This document shows positions 9,551-18,131 of a stretch of 64,000 bases of DNA, one piece after another. The notes beneath the pieces were generated by a model that was not told where the DNA came from, searched no databases, and saw nothing but the letters and a program-made list of their open reading frames with translations. The first letter of the stretch is position 1. Each line of letters opens with the position of its first letter. The stretch comes from an uncultured beta proteobacterium (GTDB lineage Bacteria; Pseudomonadota; Gammaproteobacteria; Burkholderiales; Burkholderiaceae): assembly GCA_903821995.1 (NCBI GenBank), contig CAIJNI010000086.1, forward strand, positions 1-64,000. Reading direction: 5' to 3'. The translations under genes were made by a program, and so were the position numbers.

Positions 9551-9579
9551 TTTGCTTAGCTATATTTATAGGAACTACT

Positions 9580-10134
9580 ATGCGCAATGTTTATCGCCTC
9601 ATCCTTATCTGTATATTGGCATTCCCATTTCTAACTAGCGCTCAGACTTGCCCAAGTTCACTGAACTATACATTTTTAAGACTGCAAGATGAAATCCCAC
9701 AAAACCTTTGCCAGTACCAAGGAAAAGTTGTTTTGATAGTCAATACCGCTAGCTATTGTGGCTTTACTGGTCAGTATGAGGGGCTTGAAAAACTCTACTC
9801 TGATTTACGCTCTAAAGGCCTTGTTGTTTTAGGGTTTCCTTCTAATGACTTTGGGCAACAAGAACCAGGTAGCAACAAAGAAATTGCTGACTTTTGTAAA
9901 AATACTTACGATGTTAAATTCCCAATGTTTGCCAAAAGTATTGTTAGCGGAAAAGATGCAAACCCACTATTTAAAATGCTTGCAGAAAAGACCCACTCTA
10001 CGCCTAAATGGAACTTTCACAAATATCTCATCGATAAAAATGGTAATGTAGTTACTGCATATAGTAGTCTGACAACCCCACAAAATAAATCATTAATGGC
10101 TAAGATTGAAAAGCTTCTATCTGAAAATAACTAA
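9580..10134 (+). CDS. Glutathione peroxidase, exported
   Basis: Peroxidase of 184 residues with a cleavable signal peptide (hydrophobic core LILICILAFPFLTSAQ, cleavage near residue 21), so it acts outside the cytoplasm. The catalytic Cys is in NTASYCGFTGQ, the Gln in SNDFGQQEPG, and the Trp/Asn in KWNFHKYLIDKNG. It is the Cys type, not selenocysteine. First gene of a tight run. Its stop overlaps the next start (TAATG). Reduction of lipid peroxides would fit the lipid-modifying genes that follow; thioredoxin may be the real reductant. Confidence 0.9.
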   Translation: MRNVYRLILICILAFPFLTSAQTCPSSLNYTFLRLQDEIPQNLCQYQGKVVLIVNTASYCGFTGQYEGLEKLYSDLRSKGLVVLGFPSNDFGQQEPGSNKEIADFCKNTYDVKFPMFAKSIVSGKDANPLFKMLAEKTHSTPKWNFHKYLIDKNGNVVTAYSSLTTPQNKSLMAKIEKLLSENN

Positions 10135-11462
10135 TGCGTAATAAAAAAAGAATTGCAATTATTGGCTCTGGCATCTCCGGACTTGGCTGTGCGTATAACT
10201 TGGCTAAATTAGGTCATTTTGAAATAACTATTTTTGAAAAAGAATCTCGGATTGGCGGTCATAGTCACACTATCAATTTTTCCCCCCACTCTTCTTCTAA
10301 AACCTTTGGTATCGATACCGGTTTTCTAGTTTTTAATGAATGGACTTATCCTCGTTTAATTTCTTTTTTTAAAGAGCTACAAGTCCCAACAACCAAATCT
10401 GATATGTCTTTTTCTGTATCTGTTCCACAAGAAGATGGCCATAATTTAGAGTGGGCAGGGACTAACCTCAATAGCGTTTTTTCCCAACGAAAAAATATTT
10501 TTAGTCTCCGTTTTTTAAGAATGTTATTTGATGTTTTTCGTTTTAATATCCTCTCTAAGAACTTAGTCAAAAATACTAATGTTTCATCTGTATCCGCCCA
10601 TGTAACTGTTAAAGAATTTTTAAAAACTCATCACTTTAATGAAAACTTTCAAAATTGGTATTTACTACCAATGATTGGCGCCATTTGGTCCTGCCCTATT
10701 TCTGAAATGTTAGAATTTCCTTTCCTGACGTTAGCTACTTTTTGTGAAAATCATGGCTTGTTAAATATTATCAATAGACCTCAATGGCATACTGTCACAT
10801 CTGGCTCTAGAGAGTATGTTAATCGGATTGTTAATTTTTTAAAGACTAAAGATACACAAATTTTTCATGAAAGCGTTACATCCGTAATCCGACAAAATTC
10901 AGAGCACGAGAACATTTCTCTTCAGACGAACTCAGGGCAAACTCATACTTTTGATGAGCTAATTTTTGCCTGCCATAGTAACGAAGCCCTAGAAATTCTT
11001 AAAGATCCTAGTACAAGTGAAATTTCTTTGCTCACCTCTATCCCTTATCAAAAGAATACGGCTTACGTTCATGAAGATGCCAGTCTTTTGCCGCACAATA
11101 AAAATACCTGGGCTGCTTGGAACTATTCTGCAAGCCTTAATCATTCGCAGGTATGTGTGCATTATTTGATCAATAAATTACAACCATTACCGGTGAATCT
11201 TAATGAAACTCCGGTTATTGTTAGCTTAAATCCACATCAAATCCCATCTCCTTTACTCACGCATCAAATTATTGAATATTCTCACCCTCTATTTAATTCT
11301 CTTTCTGTAACACAACAACAATTACTACCCAAAATGCAAGGGCAACAACACACTTGGTTTTGTGGTGCTTGGACTGGATATGGCTTTCATGAAGACGGTC
11401 TTCGTTCTGGAGAGATAGTCGCCGAACTGCTAAATAACCTTGGAAACTATGCATCTGCTTAA
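10134..11462 (+). CDS. FAD-dependent oxidoreductase (amine-oxidase-like)
   Basis: Flavoprotein of 442 residues with an N-terminal Rossmann motif (IIGSGISGLG), then FEKESRIGGHSHTI and a C-terminal FAD segment WFCGAWTGYGFHEDGLRSG. This family (COG2907) is encoded next to DUF1365 and a CFA-type methyltransferase in many proteobacteria and plants, and is thought to oxidise or desaturate acyl chains. The start overlaps the peroxidase stop and the end overlaps the DUF1365 gene by 14 bases. Confidence 0.88.
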   Translation: MRNKKRIAIIGSGISGLGCAYNLAKLGHFEITIFEKESRIGGHSHTINFSPHSSSKTFGIDTGFLVFNEWTYPRLISFFKELQVPTTKSDMSFSVSVPQEDGHNLEWAGTNLNSVFSQRKNIFSLRFLRMLFDVFRFNILSKNLVKNTNVSSVSAHVTVKEFLKTHHFNENFQNWYLLPMIGAIWSCPISEMLEFPFLTLATFCENHGLLNIINRPQWHTVTSGSREYVNRIVNFLKTKDTQIFHESVTSVIRQNSEHENISLQTNSGQTHTFDELIFACHSNEALEILKDPSTSEISLLTSIPYQKNTAYVHEDASLLPHNKNTWAAWNYSASLNHSQVCVHYLINKLQPLPVNLNETPVIVSLNPHQIPSPLLTHQIIEYSHPLFNSLSVTQQQLLPKMQGQQHTWFCGAWTGYGFHEDGLRSGEIVAELLNNLGNYASA

Positions 11463-12240
11463 TCAAGCTTCACTTTGCTTTGGTAAGGTCATACACAAGC
11501 GGTTTCCAATAGCAACGAATTCCTTTTCCTATGGGGTTTATTTCTTAAGAATACCTATGCGCTCTAGAGCACTGGATGATAGCTTACTCAGCTCACATGG
11601 CATAGGAGACAATCACTTTTCGTTACTTTCTTTTTATGACAAAGATCACGGGGAAGGCAATGCCAATTCGATAGAATGGCTTGACTCAATTCTTAAAAAT
11701 TCACATATTACGGATGTGGATGGAGAGGTTTGGCTTCATACTTTTCCTAGAGTATTTGGCTTCGTTTTCAATCCTGTCAGCTTTTGGTTTTGTCATCATT
11801 CTTCGGGTGATTTACGAGCAATTATCGCTGAAGTTAATAACACGTTTGGAGAAAGACATTGTTACCTTATAGCTAATGAAAATGGTAGTCCTTTGCATTG
11901 GGGGCAGGAACATACAGCACCCAAAAGTTTTCATGTTTCGCCATTTTTTGACGTAAAGGGTCATTATTTATTTCGTTTTATGCGGCAACAAAGTAACGGA
12001 ACCAAGCCACGCTCAGTCAGTCGAATTGAGTACTTTGAAGATGAAAAGCTGTCATTAATAACGAGTATAAGTGGGCAAGAATATCCTTTATCCTTTCAAA
12101 TTAAATACAAAGCTCTACTTTTATATCCACTGCTAACTTTTGGAATTGCCTTTAAAATACACTGGCAAGCTTTAAAGCTCTGGATAAAAGGAGCTAAATT
12201 TAGAAAAAAACCAGCTCCACCAACCGTAAAGATTACTTAG
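11449..12240 (+). CDS. DUF1365 family protein
   Basis: Protein of 263 residues from the ATG at 11449; a TTG at 11440 is in frame but less likely. Family marks are the start of the domain (FSYGVYFLRIPM), the FPRVFGFVFNPVSFWFCH core and the EVNNTFGERHCYLI motif. DUF1365 has no settled biochemical role. It always travels with the FAD protein upstream and the methyltransferase downstream, so it probably takes part in the same fatty-acyl modification. Confidence 0.88.
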   Translation: MHLLNQASLCFGKVIHKRFPIATNSFSYGVYFLRIPMRSRALDDSLLSSHGIGDNHFSLLSFYDKDHGEGNANSIEWLDSILKNSHITDVDGEVWLHTFPRVFGFVFNPVSFWFCHHSSGDLRAIIAEVNNTFGERHCYLIANENGSPLHWGQEHTAPKSFHVSPFFDVKGHYLFRFMRQQSNGTKPRSVSRIEYFEDEKLSLITSISGQEYPLSFQIKYKALLLYPLLTFGIAFKIHWQALKLWIKGAKFRKKPAPPTVKIT

Positions 12241-12243
12241 TTT

Positions 12244-13446
12244 ATGTTTAGCTTTTCTCAATCGATTATTTTTGCTTGCCTAGGAAAAATTCAAGGCGGG
12301 CAAATATTGCTTAAGCTACCCGATGGTTCATCACATATCTTTGGCACCCTAGATAAGCTTGAGCCTCATTCCATTGAAGTCACTATTTTTGACACAAAAG
12401 TCTTTCAGTGGATTCTTTCTAAAGGAGATATTGGTATTGCAGAAGGTTTTTTTAAGGGGCTGTGGGATACCAATGACCTTGAGGAATTACTCATTCTTGC
12501 ATTAAAAAACAGATCTGCTCTAGAGAACCTTATTTATGGCTCATGGTTTGGCTCTCTTATTTATAAAATCAAGCACTTTTTCAATAAAAATACAAAGGCG
12601 GGAAGTAAACGTAATATTCAAGCTCATTATGACCTTGGTAATAAATTTTATGAGTTGTGGCTTGACCCTTCTATGATTTATTCGAGTGCCACTTTTGGAG
12701 ACTCTGGTCAAAAGTCACTTCAACAAGCTCAACAAGATAAGTGTCAAAGAATTCTAGAGTTACTACAAAATAAACCCGGTGAATCAATTTTAGAAATTGG
12801 CTGTGGATGGGGTGGTTTTATGAAAGAGGCTCTTTCTAAAGATCTAAACGTCGACGGAATTACGATTTCTCAAGAGCAATTCAATTACGTAAGCCAATCA
12901 CTAGCTTTGACTGCCAGCAATACCGATAAGAATCAAGGTCAAGTACTTCTTCAAGACTACCGAGAATGCTCAAAACAATATGATGGAATTGCTTCAATTG
13001 AGATGTTTGAGGCGGTTGGTGAAGCCTATTGGCCTTCATATTTCGCTTCAATTTATAGATGCTTAAAACCTGGAAAGCGAGCAGTCATCCAGAGCATAGT
13101 GATTGATGACCTATTATTTTATAAGTACCGAACAAACACTGACTTCATCCAACAATATGTATTCCCAGGCGGTATGCTCCCCTCAGTTTCTGTTTTTGAA
13201 AAGCATGCGGTCGATGTGGGGTTAAAAATTAAAGATAAGTTCTTTTTTGGAAATGACTACTCCACAACTCTACGGATTTGGGCAGATTCATTTAATGACA
13301 AAGTTAAAGACATAAAGGCTCTCGGATTTAAAGACGAATTCATTCGCCTATGGAATTTTTATTTAATGTACTGCTCAGCTGGCTTTACTGGAAAAACAAT
13401 TGATGTCGTTCAATTTACGCTTGAAAAACCTATCGATGCCACTTAA
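12244..13446 (+). CDS. Cyclopropane-fatty-acyl-phospholipid synthase family methyltransferase
   Basis: SAM-dependent enzyme of 400 residues that methylates or methylenates unsaturated acyl chains in phospholipids. The N-terminal lipid-binding domain (about 1-110) is followed by QAHYDLGNKFYELWLDPSMI, the SAM motif EIGCGWGGF and SIEMFEAVGEAYW, then the FPGGMLPS loop. In this gene context (FAD protein, DUF1365) the product may be a methylated or furan acyl chain rather than a simple cyclopropane. SAM use links it to the methionine genes elsewhere in the window. Confidence 0.9.
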   Translation: MFSFSQSIIFACLGKIQGGQILLKLPDGSSHIFGTLDKLEPHSIEVTIFDTKVFQWILSKGDIGIAEGFFKGLWDTNDLEELLILALKNRSALENLIYGSWFGSLIYKIKHFFNKNTKAGSKRNIQAHYDLGNKFYELWLDPSMIYSSATFGDSGQKSLQQAQQDKCQRILELLQNKPGESILEIGCGWGGFMKEALSKDLNVDGITISQEQFNYVSQSLALTASNTDKNQGQVLLQDYRECSKQYDGIASIEMFEAVGEAYWPSYFASIYRCLKPGKRAVIQSIVIDDLLFYKYRTNTDFIQQYVFPGGMLPSVSVFEKHAVDVGLKIKDKFFFGNDYSTTLRIWADSFNDKVKDIKALGFKDEFIRLWNFYLMYCSAGFTGKTIDVVQFTLEKPIDAT

Positions 13447-14227
13447 TATACCAATAGCTGATTTCAACAATAAAAATGTTTGGATTATTGGAGCCTCCTC
13501 AGGTATTGGTGAGGCCTGCGCTCAATGGATGGTTCATCGGGGTGCGAATGTATTTATTTCAGCTCGGCGTGAAGAACTTCTTCATTTGCTTGTGAGTAAA
13601 TTAAAACCACTCAACAATACGGCCTCTATACATTGTCTTAGTTTAGATGTTACTGATGAAAACTCTGTTCATAAAGCTGTGGGCCATGTCCTAGAGGTTT
13701 GGGATCATATAGATGTCGTTTTATTTGTCTCAGGTATTTATACCCCTATTCGCGCTGAGAACTTTGATTATCAAATTTCAAAGAAGATGGTTCAAACGAA
13801 CTTATTAGGTCCAATGCTAGTTGTATCTTCACTGATGCCTCAATTATTAAAGCAACAATTTGGTCATATCGCTCTTGTTGGAAGCGTAGCTGGATATAGT
13901 GGTTTGCCTCAATCTTTAGTATATGGGCCCACTAAAGCAGCTCTCCTCAATTTCTCAGAAAGTCTATATTACGATTTAAAGCCGCATGGCATTAGCGTTC
14001 ATATCATCTCTCCTGGCTTTGTGAAAACTCCCGCAACAGATCAAAATGATTTCCATATGCCAGCACTAATTTCGGCGCAAGATGCGGCGAATGCAATCGG
14101 CCAAGGGCTTTCTAAAGGTGAATTTGATATTCATTTCCCTAAACGATTCTCTCTATTTTTGAAGTTTTTACGAATACTACCTTACGGTCTTTATTTTTGG
14201 TTAATTAAAAAATTTCTGAAGGTATAA
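13436..14227 (+). CDS. SDR family oxidoreductase
   Basis: Short-chain dehydrogenase of 263 residues from the ATG at 13436. The upstream in-frame TTG/ATG at 13400/13403 would add 12 residues inside the methyltransferase gene. Cofactor motif GASSGIGEA, catalytic Ser in LVGSVAGYSG and YxxxK in VYGPTKAAL. It overlaps the methyltransferase by 11 bases. The C-terminal hydrophobic segment (ILPYGLYFWLIKKF) suggests membrane contact. The substrate is unknown; a modified acyl chain is likely from context. Confidence 0.87.
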   Translation: MPLNIPIADFNNKNVWIIGASSGIGEACAQWMVHRGANVFISARREELLHLLVSKLKPLNNTASIHCLSLDVTDENSVHKAVGHVLEVWDHIDVVLFVSGIYTPIRAENFDYQISKKMVQTNLLGPMLVVSSLMPQLLKQQFGHIALVGSVAGYSGLPQSLVYGPTKAALLNFSESLYYDLKPHGISVHIISPGFVKTPATDQNDFHMPALISAQDAANAIGQGLSKGEFDIHFPKRFSLFLKFLRILPYGLYFWLIKKFLKV

Positions 14228-14668
14228 ATGTCCGATCAAGTTCTTACCTTTGAAAATTCTCTTGAAAGTTTAAAGAATGCATATGAAACTCTTAATGAAG
14301 AGTCATTATCTATTCTATTAGACCTTTATGCGAATAATGCGCGCTTCAAAGATCCATTTCAGGAAGTATATGGACGTGAAAAAATTTCACACGTATTTCT
14401 TAAAATGTTTGAACAGCTTTCAGACCCGCATTTTGTAATAAAAAATATCATTTCTAAACAGCCCTCAGCTGTTTTTCTTTGGGAATTTCACTTCAAATTA
14501 AAACGCTGGAATAAAGATCCTATTTCTTTTTCTGGTGTGAGCTGGCTTGAATTTAATTCCGCTAATTTAGTGGTATCTCATCAGGACTTTTGGGATCCTT
14601 CTGAAGGCATTTATGAACACCTTCCAATAATAGGCCCCTTGATGCGTGGGCTTAAAAAACTAGCCTAA
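14228..14668 (+). CDS. SnoaL-like / nuclear transport factor 2 family protein
   Basis: Protein of 146 residues with an NTF2-like cone fold: helix LYANNARFKDPFQEVYGREKI, then strands ending in SHQDFWDPSEGIYEHLP. Such proteins are isomerases, hydrolases or binding partners. It starts on the base after the SDR stop and is the last gene of the peroxidase to lipid-modification operon. The reaction is not predictable from sequence. Confidence 0.82.
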   Translation: MSDQVLTFENSLESLKNAYETLNEESLSILLDLYANNARFKDPFQEVYGREKISHVFLKMFEQLSDPHFVIKNIISKQPSAVFLWEFHFKLKRWNKDPISFSGVSWLEFNSANLVVSHQDFWDPSEGIYEHLPIIGPLMRGLKKLA

Positions 14669-14679
14669 AAATCTGCTCA

Positions 14680-15396
14680 TTATTTTGGCTCGAGACGAGC
14701 CTTAGCTACTAAAAATTCCATAGTCTTTATCGTTCGCTCTTTTCCATTAGCAATTGATGGCGAAGTAATATATTTCCCCTGAATTGCTACTGTAGGTACG
14801 CCACTAATGCGATAGGCAGAGCCCATTTGGTTGGCCGCTTTGGCCATAGTGGTGACTGAAAATGATTTATAAGCTGCTTTAAAGCCTTTACCATCCAGGC
14901 CTTGCTGCGAATCTACCCATGCAAATATTTCATCTTCTTTTAACAACTGTTTACGGTCTTTGTGTATCGCGTCCATGACTTTAGTGTTAAATGCATCACC
15001 TTTACCCATTGCTTCAAGGGCATAAAAAATTTGGCTGTGGGGTAAAAAGTCTTCTCTAAATGCGATAGGAACTCTTTTAAACACTACATCTTTTCCTTGC
15101 CGCTTTACCCAAGCTTCTAATTCAGGATTGAAGTCATAACAATGAGGGCAGGCATACCAAAAGAACTCAATTACCTCAATCTTTCCTTTGGACTCTGGAG
15201 TTTGTGGCATCTGTAAAGTTTGATAATCAACCCCTTCAAGAATGGCATTTGATGCGCTAGAGGGTTGACCCAATGAGCTAGGTGTTGGACTAGGAGATGA
15301 TTTGGAAGATGATGGCGGCAACAATTGTGCATTTGACATTAATAAAAATGTTAGGCCAAGTGTTACTAGCGCATATTTACTCAGAGTTTTTGTCAT
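14680..15396 (-). CDS. dsbA: Thiol:disulfide interchange protein DsbA/DsbL
   Basis: Periplasmic oxidant of cysteine pairs, 238 residues. It has a signal peptide, then a Ser/Pro-rich linker (about 25-45), then a thioredoxin fold with an inserted helical domain. The active site is CPHC in EFFWYACPHCYDF, the cis-Pro is in SGVPTV. Its start overlaps the SPOR gene stop (ATGA), so the two are coupled. The linker is longer than in E. coli DsbA. Confidence 0.93.
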   Translation of the reverse strand: MTKTLSKYALVTLGLTFLLMSNAQLLPPSSSKSSPSPTPSSLGQPSSASNAILEGVDYQTLQMPQTPESKGKIEVIEFFWYACPHCYDFNPELEAWVKRQGKDVVFKRVPIAFREDFLPHSQIFYALEAMGKGDAFNTKVMDAIHKDRKQLLKEDEIFAWVDSQQGLDGKGFKAAYKSFSVTTMAKAANQMGSAYRISGVPTVAIQGKYITSPSIANGKERTIKTMEFLVAKARLEPK

Positions 15397-15983
15397 GATT
15401 TACTTGCTTTAATAATTGTGTAAGAAATTCCTGCGTCCTCTAACTTCTTTTTACTATCCTGTATTTCTTGTTGGGTGCTAAATGGGCCTAACCTTACACG
15501 CCATACAATATTATTGTCTCGCTGAAGCTCTGAAACCTTAGCTTGTAAGCCTTGCATTGCGAGCATACCTTTCTGACTCTCTGCAGCTGACTTCTCTGCA
15601 TAAGCTCCAAGTTGAAGCCAATAAACCACATCAACAGCACTCTGTGATTTATCAATAGTGGCGCTATCTGACGTCGTTTGTTGAGCCAAGGTATTGGGGT
15701 TTGGTACTTCAGAGGTCGTACTATTGGTGTCGCCACTCTTTCTCCCTCTCAGGGGTGAGTTAATATCCCTTGACTCTCCGATTGACCCATCCGGCATAAT
15801 TTTAGGAACAATAGGAACCTGTGGCGCACTTACATTAGCCCTTTCTGTCGGTGCGTGACGATTAATAAGATAAGCCACACCCAAAGCAATCCCTAAGCCA
15901 AGAATTAAGCCAATCATTAAGCCGATAAAGGTATTTCCAGCCTGGTTAGAACTTATCAATAGATTGTTTTTTGATTCTTTCAT
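15393..15983 (-). CDS. SPOR domain-containing membrane protein
   Basis: Protein of 196 residues: short cytoplasmic start, one transmembrane segment (about 21-42, GLMIGLILGLGIALGVAYLI), a long Pro/Ser/Thr linker and a C-terminal SPOR domain (about 118-196, starting VVYWLQLGAYAEKSAA). SPOR domains bind denuded peptidoglycan at division septa, so a FtsN-like role is possible. It lies between argS and dsbA, the usual betaproteobacterial order. Confidence 0.88.
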   Translation of the reverse strand: MKESKNNLLISSNQAGNTFIGLMIGLILGLGIALGVAYLINRHAPTERANVSAPQVPIVPKIMPDGSIGESRDINSPLRGRKSGDTNSTTSEVPNPNTLAQQTTSDSATIDKSQSAVDVVYWLQLGAYAEKSAAESQKGMLAMQGLQAKVSELQRDNNIVWRVRLGPFSTQQEIQDSKKKLEDAGISYTIIKASKS

Positions 15984-16019
15984 TCAATTATCTTAACTGT
16001 TTAGACCTATCGTCGCAAT

Positions 16020-17786
16020 TCACATTTTTTCAGGGGAACTCACCCCTAGAATTTTTAACCCATTCCTTAGAACTTGCCTTGTGGCTTCAAGTAAAGCTAA
16101 TCTTGCTAATTTTAATGATTCATTATCAACCAAGACCCTGTCTGAATTATAAAAAGAGTGGAAATCTGCGGCGAGGTCACGTAGATAAAAAGCAACAGCA
16201 TGTGGTGCCAGATCGTTAGCTGCGTCTTGTAACAGATTTGGATATTCGGCTAGTCGTCTCATTAAGTCATCGGCTGCACGTCCCTCCAGAAGTTCAATAG
16301 GAGCATTAATCAGTGCCGAAGATAAACCTCCCCACTGCCTAATAATTGAACAAATTCTTGCATGGGCATACTGAACATAAAAAACTGGGTTCTCGTCGTT
16401 TTCTTTTAACGCCAAATCCACATCAAAAACAAACTCTGTATCTGCCTTGCGTGATATCAGAAAAAATCTGACCGCATCTCTCCCTTTTTTCAATGCAATT
16501 TCTTTTTCCTGTTGGCTCATCGTTTCTAAAATACCGCCACTCCAATCGACAAGATCCCTCAAAGTAACGTAGGATCCTGCGCGCTTAGATATTTTGACCT
16601 CTACACCATTCATCATGACTGTCACCATCTTGTGAAGAACATAATCAGGATAGTTTTTAGGTATGTCTAATCCTCGTTTTTGAGAAACGCCTTGAATTCC
16701 TGAGCGAACCCTAGCTATGGTGCCATGATGATCGCTTCCCTGAATATTAATCACCCGGTGATAACCGCGCTCCCATTTGCTAATGTGATACGCGATATCT
16801 GGCACAAAATAAGTAAATGTACCATCTGTTTTTTGCATAACTCTGTCTTTATCATCGCCATCATCAGTCGTTTTTAACCAGAGCGCTGAGTCCAAGGAGT
16901 AAGTTTTACCAATTTCAGTGAGATCATTCACTATATGTGTAACTTTGCCAGTAGCATATAGCGAAGACTCTAGATAATATTCATCAAAATGTATTCCAAA
17001 TATCTTCAGATCAATATCTTGTTCATTTCGTAAGTAAGCCACTGCAAACTGCTGAATATTTTTTAAATTTTCCGAATCACCAGATGCCTCAACAGTCTGC
17101 GTATCAGCAGCTTTTACCGAAGACTTGGCCATATATGCGTTAGCAATATCTAATATATATGTGCCATTATAAGCCTGCTCAGGCCACCCAGGGCCCTTAG
17201 GTTCTAAACCTCTGATTCTTGCTTGTACAGAAATGGCTAAATTATTAATTTGAACCCCTGCATCGTTATAGTAAAACTCCCGATGCACTTCTTTTCCTTG
17301 GCTCATCAATAGATTAGATAAGCAGTCCCCAAGTGCAGCCTGTCTTCCATGGCCGACGTGCAAAGGTCCAGTAGGATTTGCTGACACAAATTCTAATAAC
17401 ACTTTGTCATTCTTATGGGATGGTTTTATGCCGAAAGTATACTTTTCCTCTAAGACGATAGGAACAACGGATTGCTTGGCGCTTTGACTTAAGTAAATAT
17501 TAATGAAGCCTGGACCAGCAATTTCTATTTTTTTAATTAACTGAGAATCCTGACTTACTAAACTAATTTCTTCAATCAAAGATTGAGCTAAGTCTTTTGG
17601 ATTCATCCCCCATGGTTTTGCAATTTGCATGCAAATATTGGTGGCAAGATCTCCATGCTCAATACTTTTCGGACGATCGAACTTGACCATCCTTAATTGT
17701 GATGTATCTTTTTGATTTTTACTTGCGATTTGCTCTAAAGCAAGTGCAAATAATTGTTTGAGGTTTTCATTTATAACTGGCAGCAT
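16020..17786 (-). CDS. argS: Arginyl-tRNA synthetase
   Basis: Class I synthetase of 588 residues. HIGH motif as HVGH in [17 protein letters not shown] and KMSK counterpart as KISKRAG. It has the ArgS-specific N-terminal tRNA-recognition domain (about 1-110) and the C-terminal DALR anticodon-binding domain ([13 protein letters not shown] onward). The length is typical. It is the first gene of the argS-SPOR-dsbA run. Confidence 0.97.
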   Translation of the reverse strand: MLPVINENLKQLFALALEQIASKNQKDTSQLRMVKFDRPKSIEHGDLATNICMQIAKPWGMNPKDLAQSLIEEISLVSQDSQLIKKIEIAGPGFINIYLSQSAKQSVVPIVLEEKYTFGIKPSHKNDKVLLEFVSANPTGPLHVGHGRQAALGDCLSNLLMSQGKEVHREFYYNDAGVQINNLAISVQARIRGLEPKGPGWPEQAYNGTYILDIANAYMAKSSVKAADTQTVEASGDSENLKNIQQFAVAYLRNEQDIDLKIFGIHFDEYYLESSLYATGKVTHIVNDLTEIGKTYSLDSALWLKTTDDGDDKDRVMQKTDGTFTYFVPDIAYHISKWERGYHRVINIQGSDHHGTIARVRSGIQGVSQKRGLDIPKNYPDYVLHKMVTVMMNGVEVKISKRAGSYVTLRDLVDWSGGILETMSQQEKEIALKKGRDAVRFFLISRKADTEFVFDVDLALKENDENPVFYVQYAHARICSIIRQWGGLSSALINAPIELLEGRAADDLMRRLAEYPNLLQDAANDLAPHAVAFYLRDLAADFHSFYNSDRVLVDNESLKLARLALLEATRQVLRNGLKILGVSSPEKM

Positions 17787-17820
17787 GACATCAGTGTATC
17801 AGGTGGTGTATTCTTAAAAT

Positions 17821-18120
17821 ATGATCTATAAATTTCACTCAAAAAATTTGCCGAACTGCATCATGCTTAAAGACCTTACTTTAAGAATTTTTGACATCCT
17901 TGGCAAAGATTTGGAAGATAAGGGTATTTTACTCGCGCAGGACTTAGATCACTTAATACTCAAGCTAGAACTTGCTATTGCCAATGATTCTGAAATGCGC
18001 AAATCTTCTCAGTCTGGTCAAATCCAAGGCTTAGACCGTTTAGGTCAAAGAGCATTTCCATTCTTACAACTTTTACAATCTGCCCAAAAGAATAAGGCCT
18101 ATATTGTTTGGGGAGATTAG
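17821..18120 (+). CDS. DUF1840 family protein
   Basis: Protein of 99 residues matching the DUF1840 pattern: start MIYKFHSK, then MLKDLTLRIFDILGK and a C-terminal AFPFLQLLQSAQK. These proteins are restricted mainly to betaproteobacteria and have no known function. It is divergent from argS (gap 34 bases) and convergent with metH, whose stop is 11 bases away. Confidence 0.82.
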   Translation: MIYKFHSKNLPNCIMLKDLTLRIFDILGKDLEDKGILLAQDLDHLILKLELAIANDSEMRKSSQSGQIQGLDRLGQRAFPFLQLLQSAQKNKAYIVWGD

Positions 18121-18131
18121 TCATTTAGGAA

